Shown here piece after piece: positions 15,775 through 24,156 of a stretch of 64,000 bases of DNA (position 1 is its first letter; every line of letters starts with the position of its first letter). The notes below the pieces were generated by a model. That model was not told the DNA's origin and made no database searches. It worked only from the letters and a program-made list of their open reading frames with translations. This DNA comes from Nocardioides sp. YR527. GTDB taxonomy: Bacteria; Actinomycetota; Actinomycetes; Propionibacteriales; Nocardioidaceae. The DNA lies in contig NZ_FNFN01000011.1 in the NCBI RefSeq assembly GCF_900101045.1, positions 62,001 through 126,000 on the forward strand, in the 5' to 3' direction. The translations under genes and the position numbers were made by a program.

Positions 15775-16378
15775 CGACGAGCACTACTTCTCCGCCGACC
15801 CGTCGGTGCCCTTCGAGCGGATCCCCGTCTCGACGACCGTGTGGGACCTCGACCTCTCGCTGGTCTCGGGGTCCGGCGTCTTCGCCAAGGGGCGCCTGGA
15901 CATCGGCACCTCGGTGCTGTTCAAGGAGACCGAGCCGCCCGCGCTGAAGCCGGGCGCGCGCGTCCTCGATCTCGGCTGCGGCTACGGCGTGATCGGGCTC
16001 GCGCTGGGTCTCGCGGTGCCGGAGGCGTACGTCACCGGGGTCGACGTCAACGAGCGCGCCGTTCTGCTGGCCAACGAGAACGCTGCGAAGCTCGGACTGG
16101 GTGACCGCTATCGGGCCGCGGTCCCGGCCGAGATCGACCCGGCGGTGACGTACGACGAGATCTGGAGCAACCCGCCGATCCGGATCGGCAAGCAGGCCCT
16201 CCACGAGCTCCTCCTGACCTGGCTTCCGCGCCTCGCCCCCGGCGGCCGCGCGGTCATGGTCGTCGGCAAGAACCTGGGCGGCGACTCACTCCAGCGCTGG
16301 CTCGGCGAGCAGGGCTACCCGACCGAGCGCATCGGCAGCGCCAAGGGGTTCCGCGTCCTCGAGACGCGCCGCGCTTGA
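15761..16378 (+). CDS. Class I SAM methyltransferase, RsmC/RlmG-like
   Basis: SAM-dependent methyltransferase of 205 residues. Motif I is VLDLGCGYGVIGLALG, and the acidic residue of the next strand is in VTGVDVNERAV. The catalytic motif is SNPPIRIG, the NPP(F/I) signature of N2-guanine or exocyclic-amine methyltransferases such as RsmC and RlmG. It corresponds to the C-terminal catalytic half of E. coli RsmC, with no N-terminal duplicate. The TTG at 15761 overlaps truA, which suggests translational coupling and supports a tRNA or rRNA substrate. The exact target base is not known. Confidence 0.85.
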   Translation: MTGTDDEHYFSADPSVPFERIPVSTTVWDLDLSLVSGSGVFAKGRLDIGTSVLFKETEPPALKPGARVLDLGCGYGVIGLALGLAVPEAYVTGVDVNERAVLLANENAAKLGLGDRYRAAVPAEIDPAVTYDEIWSNPPIRIGKQALHELLLTWLPRLAPGGRAVMVVGKNLGGDSLQRWLGEQGYPTERIGSAKGFRVLETRRA

Positions 16379-16379
16379 A

Positions 16380-16393
16380 CGGCACAGGTGCCG
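16380..16393 (+). terminator. Possible short terminator hairpin
   Basis: CGGCAC-AG-GTGCCG directly after the methyltransferase stop, followed by GTTTCC. The stem is short and the loop tight, so this is a weak candidate for ending the truA-methyltransferase unit. Confidence 0.35.
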
Positions 16394-16454
16394 GTTTCCG
16401 CCGTCTCGCGCGTCTCACGGCCGGTCGCGCGGGGTGCGCTGCCAGACTCCGTCC

Positions 16455-16835
16455 ATGACCAGTCCCACGATGACGCCCCCCGCGCTGACGAACGGTCAGC
16501 GCCTGGCTCGCTCCTATAAGGCCTGGGGTGTCTCCGCGCTGTTGAGCCTGGTGACGGTGCTGCCCGTCTACCTTGCCGTGACGAGCTCCGGGATCGAGCT
16601 GTCGCGGCTGGTGAGCGTGCCGGTGATGCTCGTCGTGGGGCTGATCGGGCCGGTCGTCGGAGCGTTCTTGAGCATGCGCGCCGGGCTGGGCCGGTTCTGC
16701 ACCGGGGCCGCGTTCGTGATCATCGCGACCCCGATGACGAGCCTGCCGCTGCTGGCGATCCCGGCGTACGTCCTGGCGCCCTGGATCGCCGTGGCGATCA
16801 GCGAGGAGTCGGCGCCTCAGCGCCGGAACGGCTGA
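16455..16835 (+). CDS. Hypothetical small membrane protein
   Basis: About 126 residues with three to four hydrophobic segments (ALLSLVTVLPVYLAV, VPVMLVVGLIGPVVGAFL, and the stretch from FVIIATPMTSLPLLAIPAYV). No family is recognised. The ATG at 16455 is preferred because the following MTSPTMTPPALTNGQR reads like a natural cytoplasmic N-terminus; a GTG at 16434 would also fit. It lies just upstream, and in the same frame, of a decayed reductase gene. Expression is uncertain because no clear ribosome site is visible. Confidence 0.5.
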   Translation: MTSPTMTPPALTNGQRLARSYKAWGVSALLSLVTVLPVYLAVTSSGIELSRLVSVPVMLVVGLIGPVVGAFLSMRAGLGRFCTGAAFVIIATPMTSLPLLAIPAYVLAPWIAVAISEESAPQRRNG

Positions 16836-17129
16836 CCGCTACCGCGCCGACGTGAGGGCCTCGCTGCTGACCTGGCCGACAGGTTCAACACCTTGCCGAA
16901 GTACCTCGCGTCCACGACGCTCACGGAGACCACCTGGAACGCCGAGGTGCGCCCCGGGGACGCCGTCGAGGCCGGCCTGCTCGACGAGCTCCACGTGAGC
17001 CTGTCCCCGTTCGTCGCCGGCTCCGGTGAGTCGCTGCTGACCGGCCTCGGCGCGACCGCGATGGACCTGCAGAACGTGACCGACCTCGGCAACGGTGCGG
17101 TCGTCCTCACGTACGCACTGATCCGGTAG
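16836..17129 (+). pseudogene. Remnant of a dihydrofolate-reductase/RibD C-terminal-family gene
   Basis: The translated stretch reads LADRFNTLPKYLASTTL, then TTWNAEVRPGD, then GLLDELHVSLSPFVAGSGES, and ends NGAVVLTYALIR. These are the middle and end of the DHFR/RibD-like family, whose members are usually about 180-200 residues. The N-terminal half is missing, and the region between TTWNAEV and GLLDELH, which normally holds the GSGxLVxxL motif, is deleted. No start codon with a ribosome site precedes it; the frame simply continues after the stop of the membrane-protein gene. I read it as a deletion-damaged pseudogene. Confidence 0.6.
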
Positions 17130-17170
17130 CGCGCCAGGGACGACCTCGACTCACGGCTGCTCCTGTCGGC

Positions 17171-17231
17171 GCCTATGGCAGTGGGCGTGAGTTTGTGAAT
17201 CGTTCACAAGCTCACGTCCACCGCCATAGGC
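17171..17231. repeat. Long imperfect palindrome (hairpin) in a 315-base gene-free gap
   Basis: The arms 17171-17199 and 17203-17231 are inverted copies: GCCTATGGC at the outer end, GTGAG in the middle and TTGTGAA next to the TCG centre, matching TTCACAA, CTCAC and GCCATAGGC on the other side. Three positions differ. In RNA read from the + strand, two of these are G-U pairs. It sits between the decayed reductase gene and the P450 stop, convergent to each other. The remainder of 17130-17444 shows no gene or recognisable element. Confidence 0.75.
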
Positions 17232-17444
17232 AGGCGGGATGGTTCCTGGCGACCCGGCTACGCGCAGTCTGAGTATCCGTGCGGATGTGGCGACCTGCGG
17301 AGGTGGCCAGGCTCGATGGGTGAGCAGAGAACACCCCACTTGGTATGGCGACGTCATCCCTGCGTCTGGTGTGGTGGCTGCTCGCTGTTGCGCCGGGCAT
17401 CGGCGCAGCAGTCGCCGCGATCCCGGGGGCTTCAGGGGCAGTGA

Positions 17445-18791
17445 TCAGGCGGGGACGGGGTCCTTGGCGAGCCGGACGGGGAGGCGGTCGAGGCTGTAGA
17501 CGACCGAGAGGTCGCGCCAGCCGAGGTCGCCGGGGTCGTCGGTGGCCATGGCCAGGTCGGGGAAGCGGCGGGCGAGGCCGGTGAGGGCGGCGCGGAGCTC
17601 CATTCGGGCGAGCTCGGCGCCGACGCAGCGGTGCATGCCGTGGCCGAAGGCGAAGTGCATCGTGTCGGCGTTGCGGAGGTCGAACTGCTCCGGCTTCGGG
17701 ACCACCGCGGGGTCGCGGTTGGCGCCGGTCAGGCTGACCAGGACGACGGCGCCCTTCTTGATCGGTACGCCGAAGAGGTCGTGGTCCTCGCGGGCGAAGC
17801 GCGGGAACGCGAGCTGGACCGGGCACAGGTAGCGGAGCAGCTCCTCGACGACCTTGTCGACCTCGGCACGGTCGCCCGAGCGCAGGATCTCGTACGCCTC
17901 CGGGTTCTGCATCAGGACGTAGGCGCCCATGGAGAGCATCGAGGCGGAGGTCTCGTAGCCGCCGAGGAAGACGCCGTCGGCGAGGCCGCCGAGCTCGACG
18001 TCGTCGTACTCCGCGCCCTTGTTGCGGATGATCTCGCCGATCATGCCGTCGCCGGGGTTGGCGCGCTGCTGACGGACCTGCTCGATGAGGAACGTCCGGG
18101 TCTCGGTGGCGGCACCGAAGGCGCCCGCACCACCCTCGGAGAGATCGAAACGGGCCATGCCGAGCTTGTGGAACTCGTCGCGTACGTCCTCGGGCATGCC
18201 GAGCAGCTCACAGATCACCCGGAACGGGATCTCGAAGCCGAAGTGCTGGACCAGGTCGACCTCGGGGCCGTGGGCCTCCATGCCGTCGAGTGCGTCGGTG
18301 ACGATCCGGTCGATCATCTCGTTGAGACGGCCGAGGCGGCGCATGGTGAACTCCGGGGTCAGCAGCCCGCGGAGCTTGGTGTGGTCGGGCGGGTCGGTCA
18401 TGCCGAGGCCACCGATGCCCTCGGCGTCGGTGCGCTTGCGGGTGCCGAGCAGGTGGCGCATGTCGTTGGAGTAGGCGTTCTTGTCCGCCAGGACGTGCTT
18501 GGACTCGGCATGACCGGTGACCAGCACGATGTCGAGGCCGAGCACCGAGCCCAGCTTGGTGACCGGCGCCTGCTCGCGGCTCTCCGCGAGCATCGGGACC
18601 GGGTCGAGGCCGTCACGGCGCAGCGGGAAGGTCAGGTGCTCGGGGATCTTGCGCAGCGTGGTGATGTCGGGGATCGGCGACTCCTTGCCCCGCATCGCGA
18701 ACTGCAGGGCAAGCTTGCGGACACGCTCCGTCACGGGTCGCGTCATCGATTTCACCTGGGCGGCAATCTGCATGCGGCCAGTCTGGACCAT
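17445..18791 (-). CDS. Cytochrome P450
   Basis: Soluble bacterial heme monooxygenase. The heme loop is FGHGMHRCVGAELAR, with the axial Cys at about residue 389 of 448. The I-helix oxygen-binding motif reads GGYETSAS, and the K-helix ExxR is EELLR. The substrate is unknown; the family accepts steroids, terpenes, fatty acids and many others. No ferredoxin or ferredoxin reductase gene is adjacent. The start is unsettled: ATG 18791 is chosen; TTG 18797 and ATG 18773 are alternatives. A 13-bp inverted repeat spans the start region, suggesting direct control by a repressor. An HSL-type hydrolase gene lies upstream on the same strand. Confidence 0.93.
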   Translation of the reverse strand: MVQTGRMQIAAQVKSMTRPVTERVRKLALQFAMRGKESPIPDITTLRKIPEHLTFPLRRDGLDPVPMLAESREQAPVTKLGSVLGLDIVLVTGHAESKHVLADKNAYSNDMRHLLGTRKRTDAEGIGGLGMTDPPDHTKLRGLLTPEFTMRRLGRLNEMIDRIVTDALDGMEAHGPEVDLVQHFGFEIPFRVICELLGMPEDVRDEFHKLGMARFDLSEGGAGAFGAATETRTFLIEQVRQQRANPGDGMIGEIIRNKGAEYDDVELGGLADGVFLGGYETSASMLSMGAYVLMQNPEAYEILRSGDRAEVDKVVEELLRYLCPVQLAFPRFAREDHDLFGVPIKKGAVVLVSLTGANRDPAVVPKPEQFDLRNADTMHFAFGHGMHRCVGAELARMELRAALTGLARRFPDLAMATDDPGDLGWRDLSVVYSLDRLPVRLAKDPVPA

Positions 18792-18833
18792 CGTCAAACC
18801 ACGGTCATCAGGAATACCCCTGGTTTGACGATG
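18789..18833. promoter_or_regulatory. 13-bp perfect inverted repeat at the P450 start (candidate operator)
   Basis: CATCGTCAAACCA (18789-18801) and TGGTTTGACGATG (18821-18833) are exact inverted copies with a 19-base spacer, 32 bases centre to centre, about three helical turns. The left arm contains the proposed P450 start codon. This fits a dimeric repressor site (TetR-like), though a hairpin in the mRNA or a terminator of the upstream hydrolase gene is also possible. No regulator gene is adjacent. Confidence 0.55.
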
Positions 18834-18866
18834 TGTCTTGGATCACCCCTCAGGGTCGTCCCGGGA

Positions 18867-19781
18867 TCACCCGTGGAGCACGGTCCTGAACAGCGCACAC
18901 GTCTCCTCGATCGCCAGCTGCGCCGCCTGCGAGTGGTGGCCCATGGCGAAGAAGCCGTGGATGAGGCCGTCGCAGTGGTGGTAGGTCATCGGGACGCCCG
19001 AGCTCTCCAGCGCCTTGGCGTACGCGATGCCCTCGTCGCGCAGCGGATCGAACTCCGCGGTCACCACGACCGCCGGCGCCAGACCCTCCAGGGAGCCCTT
19101 GATCGGGCTCAGTCGCGGGTCGGCACGGTCGGCGTCGCCCACGTAGTGGTCGGAGAACCACTTCATCGTCGGCAGCTCGAGGAAGTAGCCGTGGCCGTTC
19201 TCGGCGTAGGAGGGGTAGCCGCTGGTCATGTCGGTCGCCGGGTAGATCAGCAGCTGGCCGGCGAGCTCGCGGCCCTCGTCGCGGAAGACCTGGGCGACCA
19301 TGGCCGACAGGTTGCCGCCGGCACTGTCACCGGCGACCGCGACCCGGCCGTCGCCGCCGAGCGTCGCCGCGTTGTCGCTGACCCAGCGAGCGGCGGCCAG
19401 AGCGTCGTCGCAGGCAGCGGGGAACGGGTGCTCGGGGGCGAGCCGGTAGTCGACCGCGACGACCACGGCGTCACAGATGGTGGAGAGGTTGCGGGCCTGG
19501 TCCTCGTGGGTGTCGAGGTCGCCGACCACCCAACCGCCGCCGTGGAACATCACGATCGCGGGTAGTGGCCCCTCCGTGGCGGGCCGGTAGATGCGTACGT
19601 CCAGGTCGCCGGCCGGTCCCGGGATCACCGAGCTCTCCACCGATCCGACGGGTGGAAGCGGGATGCCCTCGCCCAGCGCGCGATAGAGCGCTCGCGCCGT
19701 CGGTGGGTCGAAGGACTCCAGGGGCTGGCCCTTCGCGAAGAGGGTGAGCAGGTCAGCGATCTGGCTGTCGAGCGGAGGCAT
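18867..19781 (-). CDS. Alpha/beta hydrolase, HSL (hormone-sensitive lipase) family
   Basis: Predicted carboxylesterase or lipase of 304 residues. The oxyanion motif is FHGGGW (residues 79-84) and the nucleophile GDSAGGN (S153). The catalytic acid lies in EFDPLRDE (D245) and the His in IHGFF (H275). The typical DYRLAPEHPFPAA segment is present. There is no signal peptide, so it acts in the cytosol. The ATG at 19781 is used because the reading frame upstream does not look coding. It is divergent from an ABC-F gene (118 bases between starts) and lies upstream of the P450 on the same strand. It is the first of three HSL-type hydrolases in the window. Confidence 0.9.
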   Translation of the reverse strand: MPPLDSQIADLLTLFAKGQPLESFDPPTARALYRALGEGIPLPPVGSVESSVIPGPAGDLDVRIYRPATEGPLPAIVMFHGGGWVVGDLDTHEDQARNLSTICDAVVVAVDYRLAPEHPFPAACDDALAAARWVSDNAATLGGDGRVAVAGDSAGGNLSAMVAQVFRDEGRELAGQLLIYPATDMTSGYPSYAENGHGYFLELPTMKWFSDHYVGDADRADPRLSPIKGSLEGLAPAVVVTAEFDPLRDEGIAYAKALESSGVPMTYHHCDGLIHGFFAMGHHSQAAQLAIEETCALFRTVLHG

Positions 19782-19899
19782 GGCGACAGTAATATCGTTA
19801 ATAGCCGAAATGTGTCGAGCGTCACGTTCTACTGATGGGACCGCTTTACGAATCCCAATGTGGAATAACCATTCGACACAGGTGCCAGACTGGACGGCT

Positions 19900-21597
19900 G
19901 TGGGACATGTGGACGTTGCTGGAGTGAGTTTCCAGCTGCCTGACGGACGGGTGCTGCTCGACGACGTCTCCTTCCGGGTGGGCGATGGCGCGAAGGTCGC
20001 ACTGGTCGGCGCCAACGGCGCGGGGAAGACGACGCTGCTGCGGATCGTCATCGGCGAGCTGACCCCGACGACCGGATCCGTGGTGCGCTCGGGCGGCCTC
20101 GGGGTGATGCGGCAGATGGTCGGCAAGGGCTCCTCGACCGTAGGCGAGCTGCTGCTCTCGGTGGCGCCCGCGCGGGTGCGCGAGGCGGCGGCAGCCGTGG
20201 AGGCCTGCGAGCTGGAGCTGATGTCGTCGGAGGACGAGCGGCTGCAGATGCGCTATGCGACCGCGCTGTCCGAGTACGCCGACGCCGGCGGCTACGACAT
20301 CGAGGTCGTCTGGGACGTGTGCACCATGGCCGGGCTCGGGGTGCCCTACGACCGGGCCCGCTACCGCTCCCTGGACACGCTCTCCGGCGGCGAGCAGAAG
20401 CGCCTGGTGCTCGAGTATCTGCTGCGCGGCCCCGACGAGGTGCTGTTGCTCGACGAGCCGGACAACTTCCTCGACGTGCCCGGCAAGATCTGGCTCGAGG
20501 AGCGCATCCGGGAGTCCCCGAAGACCATTCTCTACGTCAGCCACGACCGTGAGCTGCTGGACAACACCGCGACCAGGGTGGTCACGGTCGAGCTCGGTGC
20601 GTCCGGCGCCGGCAACAGCACGTGGACGCATCCTGGTGGGTTCGCCTCCTATCACGAGGCCCGCAAGGACCGGTTCCTGCGGTTCGAGGAGCAGCGCCGG
20701 CGCTGGGACGAGGAGCACGCCAAGATCAAGGCGCTGGTTCTGCGGCTGAAGGTCAAGTCGGAGTACAACGACGGGATGTCCAGCCAGTACAAGGCGGCCC
20801 AGACACGGCTCCGGAAGTTCGAGGAGGCCGGGCCGCCCGTCGAGCAGCCACGAGAGCAGGCGGTGCAGATGCGGCTGCGCGGCGGGCGCACCGGCAAGCG
20901 AGCGGTGGTCTGCGAGGCGCTCGAGCTCACCGGACTGATGCGCCCGTTCGACCTGGAGGTCTGGTACGGCGAGCGGGTCGCTGTGCTCGGCTCCAACGGC
21001 TCGGGTAAGTCCCATTTCCTGCGGCTGCTCGCCCGCGGCGGCACCGACCCGGACGTGGAGCACCGCCCGGTCGAGGACACTCCCATCGAGCCGGTCCGCC
21101 ACCGTGGGAAGGCCAAGCTCGGCGCCCGCGTGCGGCCGGGCTGGTTCGTGCAGACCCATGCCCATCCGGAGCTGATGGGGCGTACGTTGCTCGACATCCT
21201 GCATCGCGGTGAGGCCACCCCTGACGGGCGTGGACGCTCGGGGATGGGCCGCGAGGCCGCCTCGCGGGTGCTCGACCGCTACGAGCTCGCGCACGCGGCG
21301 GAGCAGACCTTCGACTCGCTCTCCGGCGGGCAGCAGGCGCGCTTCCAGATCCTTCTGCTCGAGCTGAGCGGCGCCACCCTGCTGCTGCTCGACGAGCCGA
21401 CCGACAACCTCGACGTCCAGTCCGCCGAGGCCCTCGAAGCCGGGCTGGAGTCGTTCGAGGGCACCGTCGTCGCGGTCACCCACGACCGCTGGTTCGCCCG
21501 TGGCTTCGACCGCTTCCTGGTCTACGGCGCCAACGGCGACGTCTACGAGTCACCGGAGCCGGTCTGGGACGAGACGAGAGTGGAGAGGTCCCGATGA
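19900..21597 (+). CDS. ABC-F family ATP-binding protein
   Basis: A protein of 565 residues with two ATP-binding cassettes and no membrane domain. Cassette 1 has Walker A GANGAGKTT, signature LSGGEQKR and Walker B LLLDEPDNFLD. Cassette 2 has GSNGSGKSH, LSGGQQAR and LLLLDEPTDNLD, with switch His residues in YVSHDRE and VTHDRW. Between them is a charged linker rich in Arg and Lys. Family knowledge: ABC-F proteins act on ribosomes, some giving antibiotic protection. The GTG at 19900 gives the typical start GHVDVAGVSFQLPDG; longer in-frame starts exist. Its stop overlaps the GNAT gene by four bases (ATGA). Confidence 0.92.
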   Translation: MGHVDVAGVSFQLPDGRVLLDDVSFRVGDGAKVALVGANGAGKTTLLRIVIGELTPTTGSVVRSGGLGVMRQMVGKGSSTVGELLLSVAPARVREAAAAVEACELELMSSEDERLQMRYATALSEYADAGGYDIEVVWDVCTMAGLGVPYDRARYRSLDTLSGGEQKRLVLEYLLRGPDEVLLLDEPDNFLDVPGKIWLEERIRESPKTILYVSHDRELLDNTATRVVTVELGASGAGNSTWTHPGGFASYHEARKDRFLRFEEQRRRWDEEHAKIKALVLRLKVKSEYNDGMSSQYKAAQTRLRKFEEAGPPVEQPREQAVQMRLRGGRTGKRAVVCEALELTGLMRPFDLEVWYGERVAVLGSNGSGKSHFLRLLARGGTDPDVEHRPVEDTPIEPVRHRGKAKLGARVRPGWFVQTHAHPELMGRTLLDILHRGEATPDGRGRSGMGREAASRVLDRYELAHAAEQTFDSLSGGQQARFQILLLELSGATLLLLDEPTDNLDVQSAEALEAGLESFEGTVVAVTHDRWFARGFDRFLVYGANGDVYESPEPVWDETRVERSR

Positions 21598-22616
21598 GTG
21601 AGCTGGTGATCGAGCGCGTCGACCCGTTCGACGACGACGCCTTCGACGCGTGGTTCGACGTGATGACCGCGTCGTGGCTGGACGTACGCGGCCCCGACGC
21701 GGATCTGTGGGCGCGTGAGGAGCAGCGCGTCGAGCTGCGGCAGCAGTCCGAGAAGACCGACCGCCGCGCCTACGTCGGCCGGGTCGGTGACACGGCGGTC
21801 GCTGCCGCCTGGGTGGCCATGCCGCTGCTCGACAACCTGCACCGGGCGACGCTCGTGGTGGCCGTTCTGCCGACTCACCGGCGCCAGGGCCACGGCACCG
21901 GCCTGCTCGACCATGTCGAGGCGGAGGCTCGGTCCCAGGGGCGTACGTCGTTCACGGGTGAGGTCTGGTGGCCCTGGTCGCTCGGGTCCGGCGGCGAGGG
22001 ATCACCGGGGCGGGACTTCGGGATCGCGCGGGGCTACGCGCCCGCCCTGGTGGAGGTACGCCGCCTGCTGCGGCTCCCGGTGCCGGACCACGTCCTCGAC
22101 CGGCTGGCGGCGGAGGCCGCCGAGAAGCACGGCGACTACACGCTGCGGTCCTGGGTCGGCCGGGTGCCCGACGACATCGTCGAGAGCTGGGCGGTGCTCG
22201 ACGCCAGCCTGGAGACCGAGGCGCCGACCGGCGACCTGGACGTCGAGGCGCTCGAACCCGACGTGGCGAGGGTGCGCGAGACCGAGGAGCTGGTCGCGGC
22301 CCAGAAGCGGACCCTCTACCACTCGGTGGCGGTGGACGCCGACGGCCGGGTGGTGGCCTACACGGTGATCGGCTACTCGAGCCTGGACGGCAACAGCTAT
22401 CAGTGGGGCACCCTGGTCGAGGGTGCTCACCGGGGCCACCGGCTCGGGCTGGCGGTGAAGGTCGCCAATCTCCGACTGCTTCAGTCCGAGCGGCCGGAGG
22501 TGCCGACCCTGTCGACCTACAACGCCGAGGTCAACGCCCACATGATCCAGGTCAACGAGGCGATGGGCTTCGAGCCGGTCGAGTGGCTGTGCAGCATCCA
22601 GAAGCAGGTCACCTGA
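21594..22616 (+). CDS. Tandem GNAT-type acetyltransferase
   Basis: A 340-residue protein with two GNAT halves. The N-terminal half shows the acetyl-CoA loop PTHRRQGHGTGLLDHVEAEA. The C-terminal half has VEGAHRGHRLGLAVKVANLR, followed by YNAEVNAHMIQVNEAMGFEP, the usual end of a GNAT domain. Substrates may be small molecules such as amines or antibiotics; nothing specific can be assigned. The start overlaps the ABC-F stop (ATGA), so the two are co-translated, a pairing that could fit a resistance or ribosome-related role (inference). A strong hairpin follows. Confidence 0.88.
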   Translation: MSELVIERVDPFDDDAFDAWFDVMTASWLDVRGPDADLWAREEQRVELRQQSEKTDRRAYVGRVGDTAVAAAWVAMPLLDNLHRATLVVAVLPTHRRQGHGTGLLDHVEAEARSQGRTSFTGEVWWPWSLGSGGEGSPGRDFGIARGYAPALVEVRRLLRLPVPDHVLDRLAAEAAEKHGDYTLRSWVGRVPDDIVESWAVLDASLETEAPTGDLDVEALEPDVARVRETEELVAAQKRTLYHSVAVDADGRVVAYTVIGYSSLDGNSYQWGTLVEGAHRGHRLGLAVKVANLRLLQSERPEVPTLSTYNAEVNAHMIQVNEAMGFEPVEWLCSIQKQVT

Positions 22617-22630
22617 GGCGGGACGCGCAC

Positions 22631-22668
22631 GAGCGCCTCATACCCGCGGGGACGGGCATGAGGCGCTC
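22631..22668. terminator. Bidirectional terminator between GNAT and HtrA genes
   Basis: GAGCGCCTCAT (22631-22641) pairs with ATGAGGCGCTC (22658-22668), and CCCG with CGGG inside adds to the stem. It is located between two convergent genes, 15 bases after the GNAT stop and about 60 bases from the HtrA stop. Confidence 0.8.
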
Positions 22669-22729
22669 GGTCGTTGGCACCCCGCGGCGCTGAGGTTTCC
22701 GTCGGAAGCACCAGCGTCTTGCGGGGAGA

Positions 22730-24088
22730 TCAGGTGGCGTCGGAGTCCAGGGTGATCTTGGCGCTCTGCTCCTTGCCGTCGCGGGACCAGGTCACCTCGA
22801 CCTCGTCGCCGGGGCGGTAGGAGCGGACCGTGGCGACCAGGGAGTCGGAGCCATTGATCTGGTGCTCGTCGACCTTGGTGATCGTGTCGCCCTTCTTCAG
22901 GCCGGCCTTCTCGGCAGCGCTGTCCGCGGTGACGTCCTGAACGACGGCACCGGTGACGGCGGTCTGGCCGGACTGGGCGCCGGCGCTGTCGCCGACCGAG
23001 ATCCCCATTCGGGCGTGGGTGGCCTCGTCGCCCGCCTTGAGCTGGTCGATGATCGGGAGCACCTCGTCGATCGGGATCGCGAAACCGAGACCGATGGAGC
23101 CGGCCTCCTCGCTCGAGGAGGAGTTGGACCTGATCGAGGCATTGATGCCGACCACGTTGCCGTTCATGTCGACCAGTGCCCCGCCGGAGTTGCCGGGGTT
23201 GATCGCGGCGTCGGTCTGGATGGCCGGGTAGACGGTCGCGTTGCCGGAGGAGTCGGACCCGACGTTGACCGGGCGGTCCAGGGCGCTGACGATGCCGGTG
23301 GTGACGGTCGAGTCCAGGCCGTACGGCGACCCGATCGCGACCACGTCCTGCCCGACCACGAGGTTGCTGGACTCGCCGATCGTGGCCGGGGTGAGGCCGG
23401 AGACGTTCTCGGCCTGGATCACGGCGGTGTCGGTGAGCGGGTCGGTGCCGACCACCTTGGCCGAGGCCGAGGTGCCGTCGCTGAAGTCGACGGTGATCGA
23501 GGAGCCCTGCTGATCCTGTCCCTGCTGCTCCTGCTGGTCCTGGTCGGGCGAGCCGGGGAAGCCGGGGTTGGTCTCCTGGGTGCTCTCGGAGGAGAGGTCG
23601 ACGACGTGGTTGTTGGTCAGGATCAGGCCGTCGGAGGAGAGGATGATGCCCGAGCCCGAGCCGCTGCCCGCCTGGGTGGAGACCTCGATCTTGACGACCG
23701 AGGGCAGCACCTTGGCCGCCACCTTCTCGGCGGTGCCCTCAGGTGCGTCGCTGTCGACGACCTGGGAGCCGGTCGCCGAGCTGCCGCCGTTGCGGGCGCC
23801 GTCGTCCTGGGTCGAGTAGAACAGTGCCGCGCCACCGAAGCCGGCTCCGCCGCCGAGCACGAGGGCGCCGACGAGTGCCGTGGCAGCGAGCGTGGCCCGG
23901 CGCGCCTTGGGCTTGGGGGTCGTCGCGAGGGCCGCCGGAGGCGTCGACAGGACTGCGGTCGGAGCCACCCCGGGAGGCGGCGTGGTCGGAGCGGCGGGGG
24001 GCGGAGTCGTCGCGCTTGCGTCGGCGCCCGGGGGCGTCCACTGCGGCGGGGTCCCACCGGGCTGCTGCTGAGGAGTGGGTTCGGTCAT
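22730..24088 (-). CDS. HtrA/DegP-family trypsin-like serine protease with PDZ domain
   Basis: Membrane-anchored envelope protease for quality control of exported proteins. The 452 residues comprise a Pro/Thr-rich cytoplasmic N-terminus (1-60), one membrane segment (about 66-90), and a trypsin-like domain with H161 (LTNNHVV), D220 (DTAVIQ) and S301 (GNSGGAL). A PDZ domain occupies about 365-450. An acidic/Gln-rich insert (GSPDQDQQEQQGQDQQG) lies after the catalytic His, a variable loop in this family. The start MTEPTPQQQ at 24088 is preferred over a longer in-frame codon. It is a single gene ending at the shared terminator. Confidence 0.93.
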   Translation of the reverse strand: MTEPTPQQQPGGTPPQWTPPGADASATTPPPAAPTTPPPGVAPTAVLSTPPAALATTPKPKARRATLAATALVGALVLGGGAGFGGAALFYSTQDDGARNGGSSATGSQVVDSDAPEGTAEKVAAKVLPSVVKIEVSTQAGSGSGSGIILSSDGLILTNNHVVDLSSESTQETNPGFPGSPDQDQQEQQGQDQQGSSITVDFSDGTSASAKVVGTDPLTDTAVIQAENVSGLTPATIGESSNLVVGQDVVAIGSPYGLDSTVTTGIVSALDRPVNVGSDSSGNATVYPAIQTDAAINPGNSGGALVDMNGNVVGINASIRSNSSSSEEAGSIGLGFAIPIDEVLPIIDQLKAGDEATHARMGISVGDSAGAQSGQTAVTGAVVQDVTADSAAEKAGLKKGDTITKVDEHQINGSDSLVATVRSYRPGDEVEVTWSRDGKEQSAKITLDSDAT

Positions 24089-24156
24089 GTCATTCAGTGT
24101 GCGCAACGTCGCTGTGAACCTGCTGAGACTGGGCTATGCGGTCTCGAAGAGATGCT

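Noticed and set aside
17631..19565. A 644-codon plus-strand open frame opposite the P450 and hydrolase genes
   Set aside because: Both opposite-strand genes carry complete catalytic motifs; the translation is repetitive His/Arg/Val-rich sequence.
19744..19899. Longer N-terminus for the ABC-F protein
   Set aside because: It would run over the divergent hydrolase start; family members begin at the GHVDVAGVSF-like segment coded from 19900.
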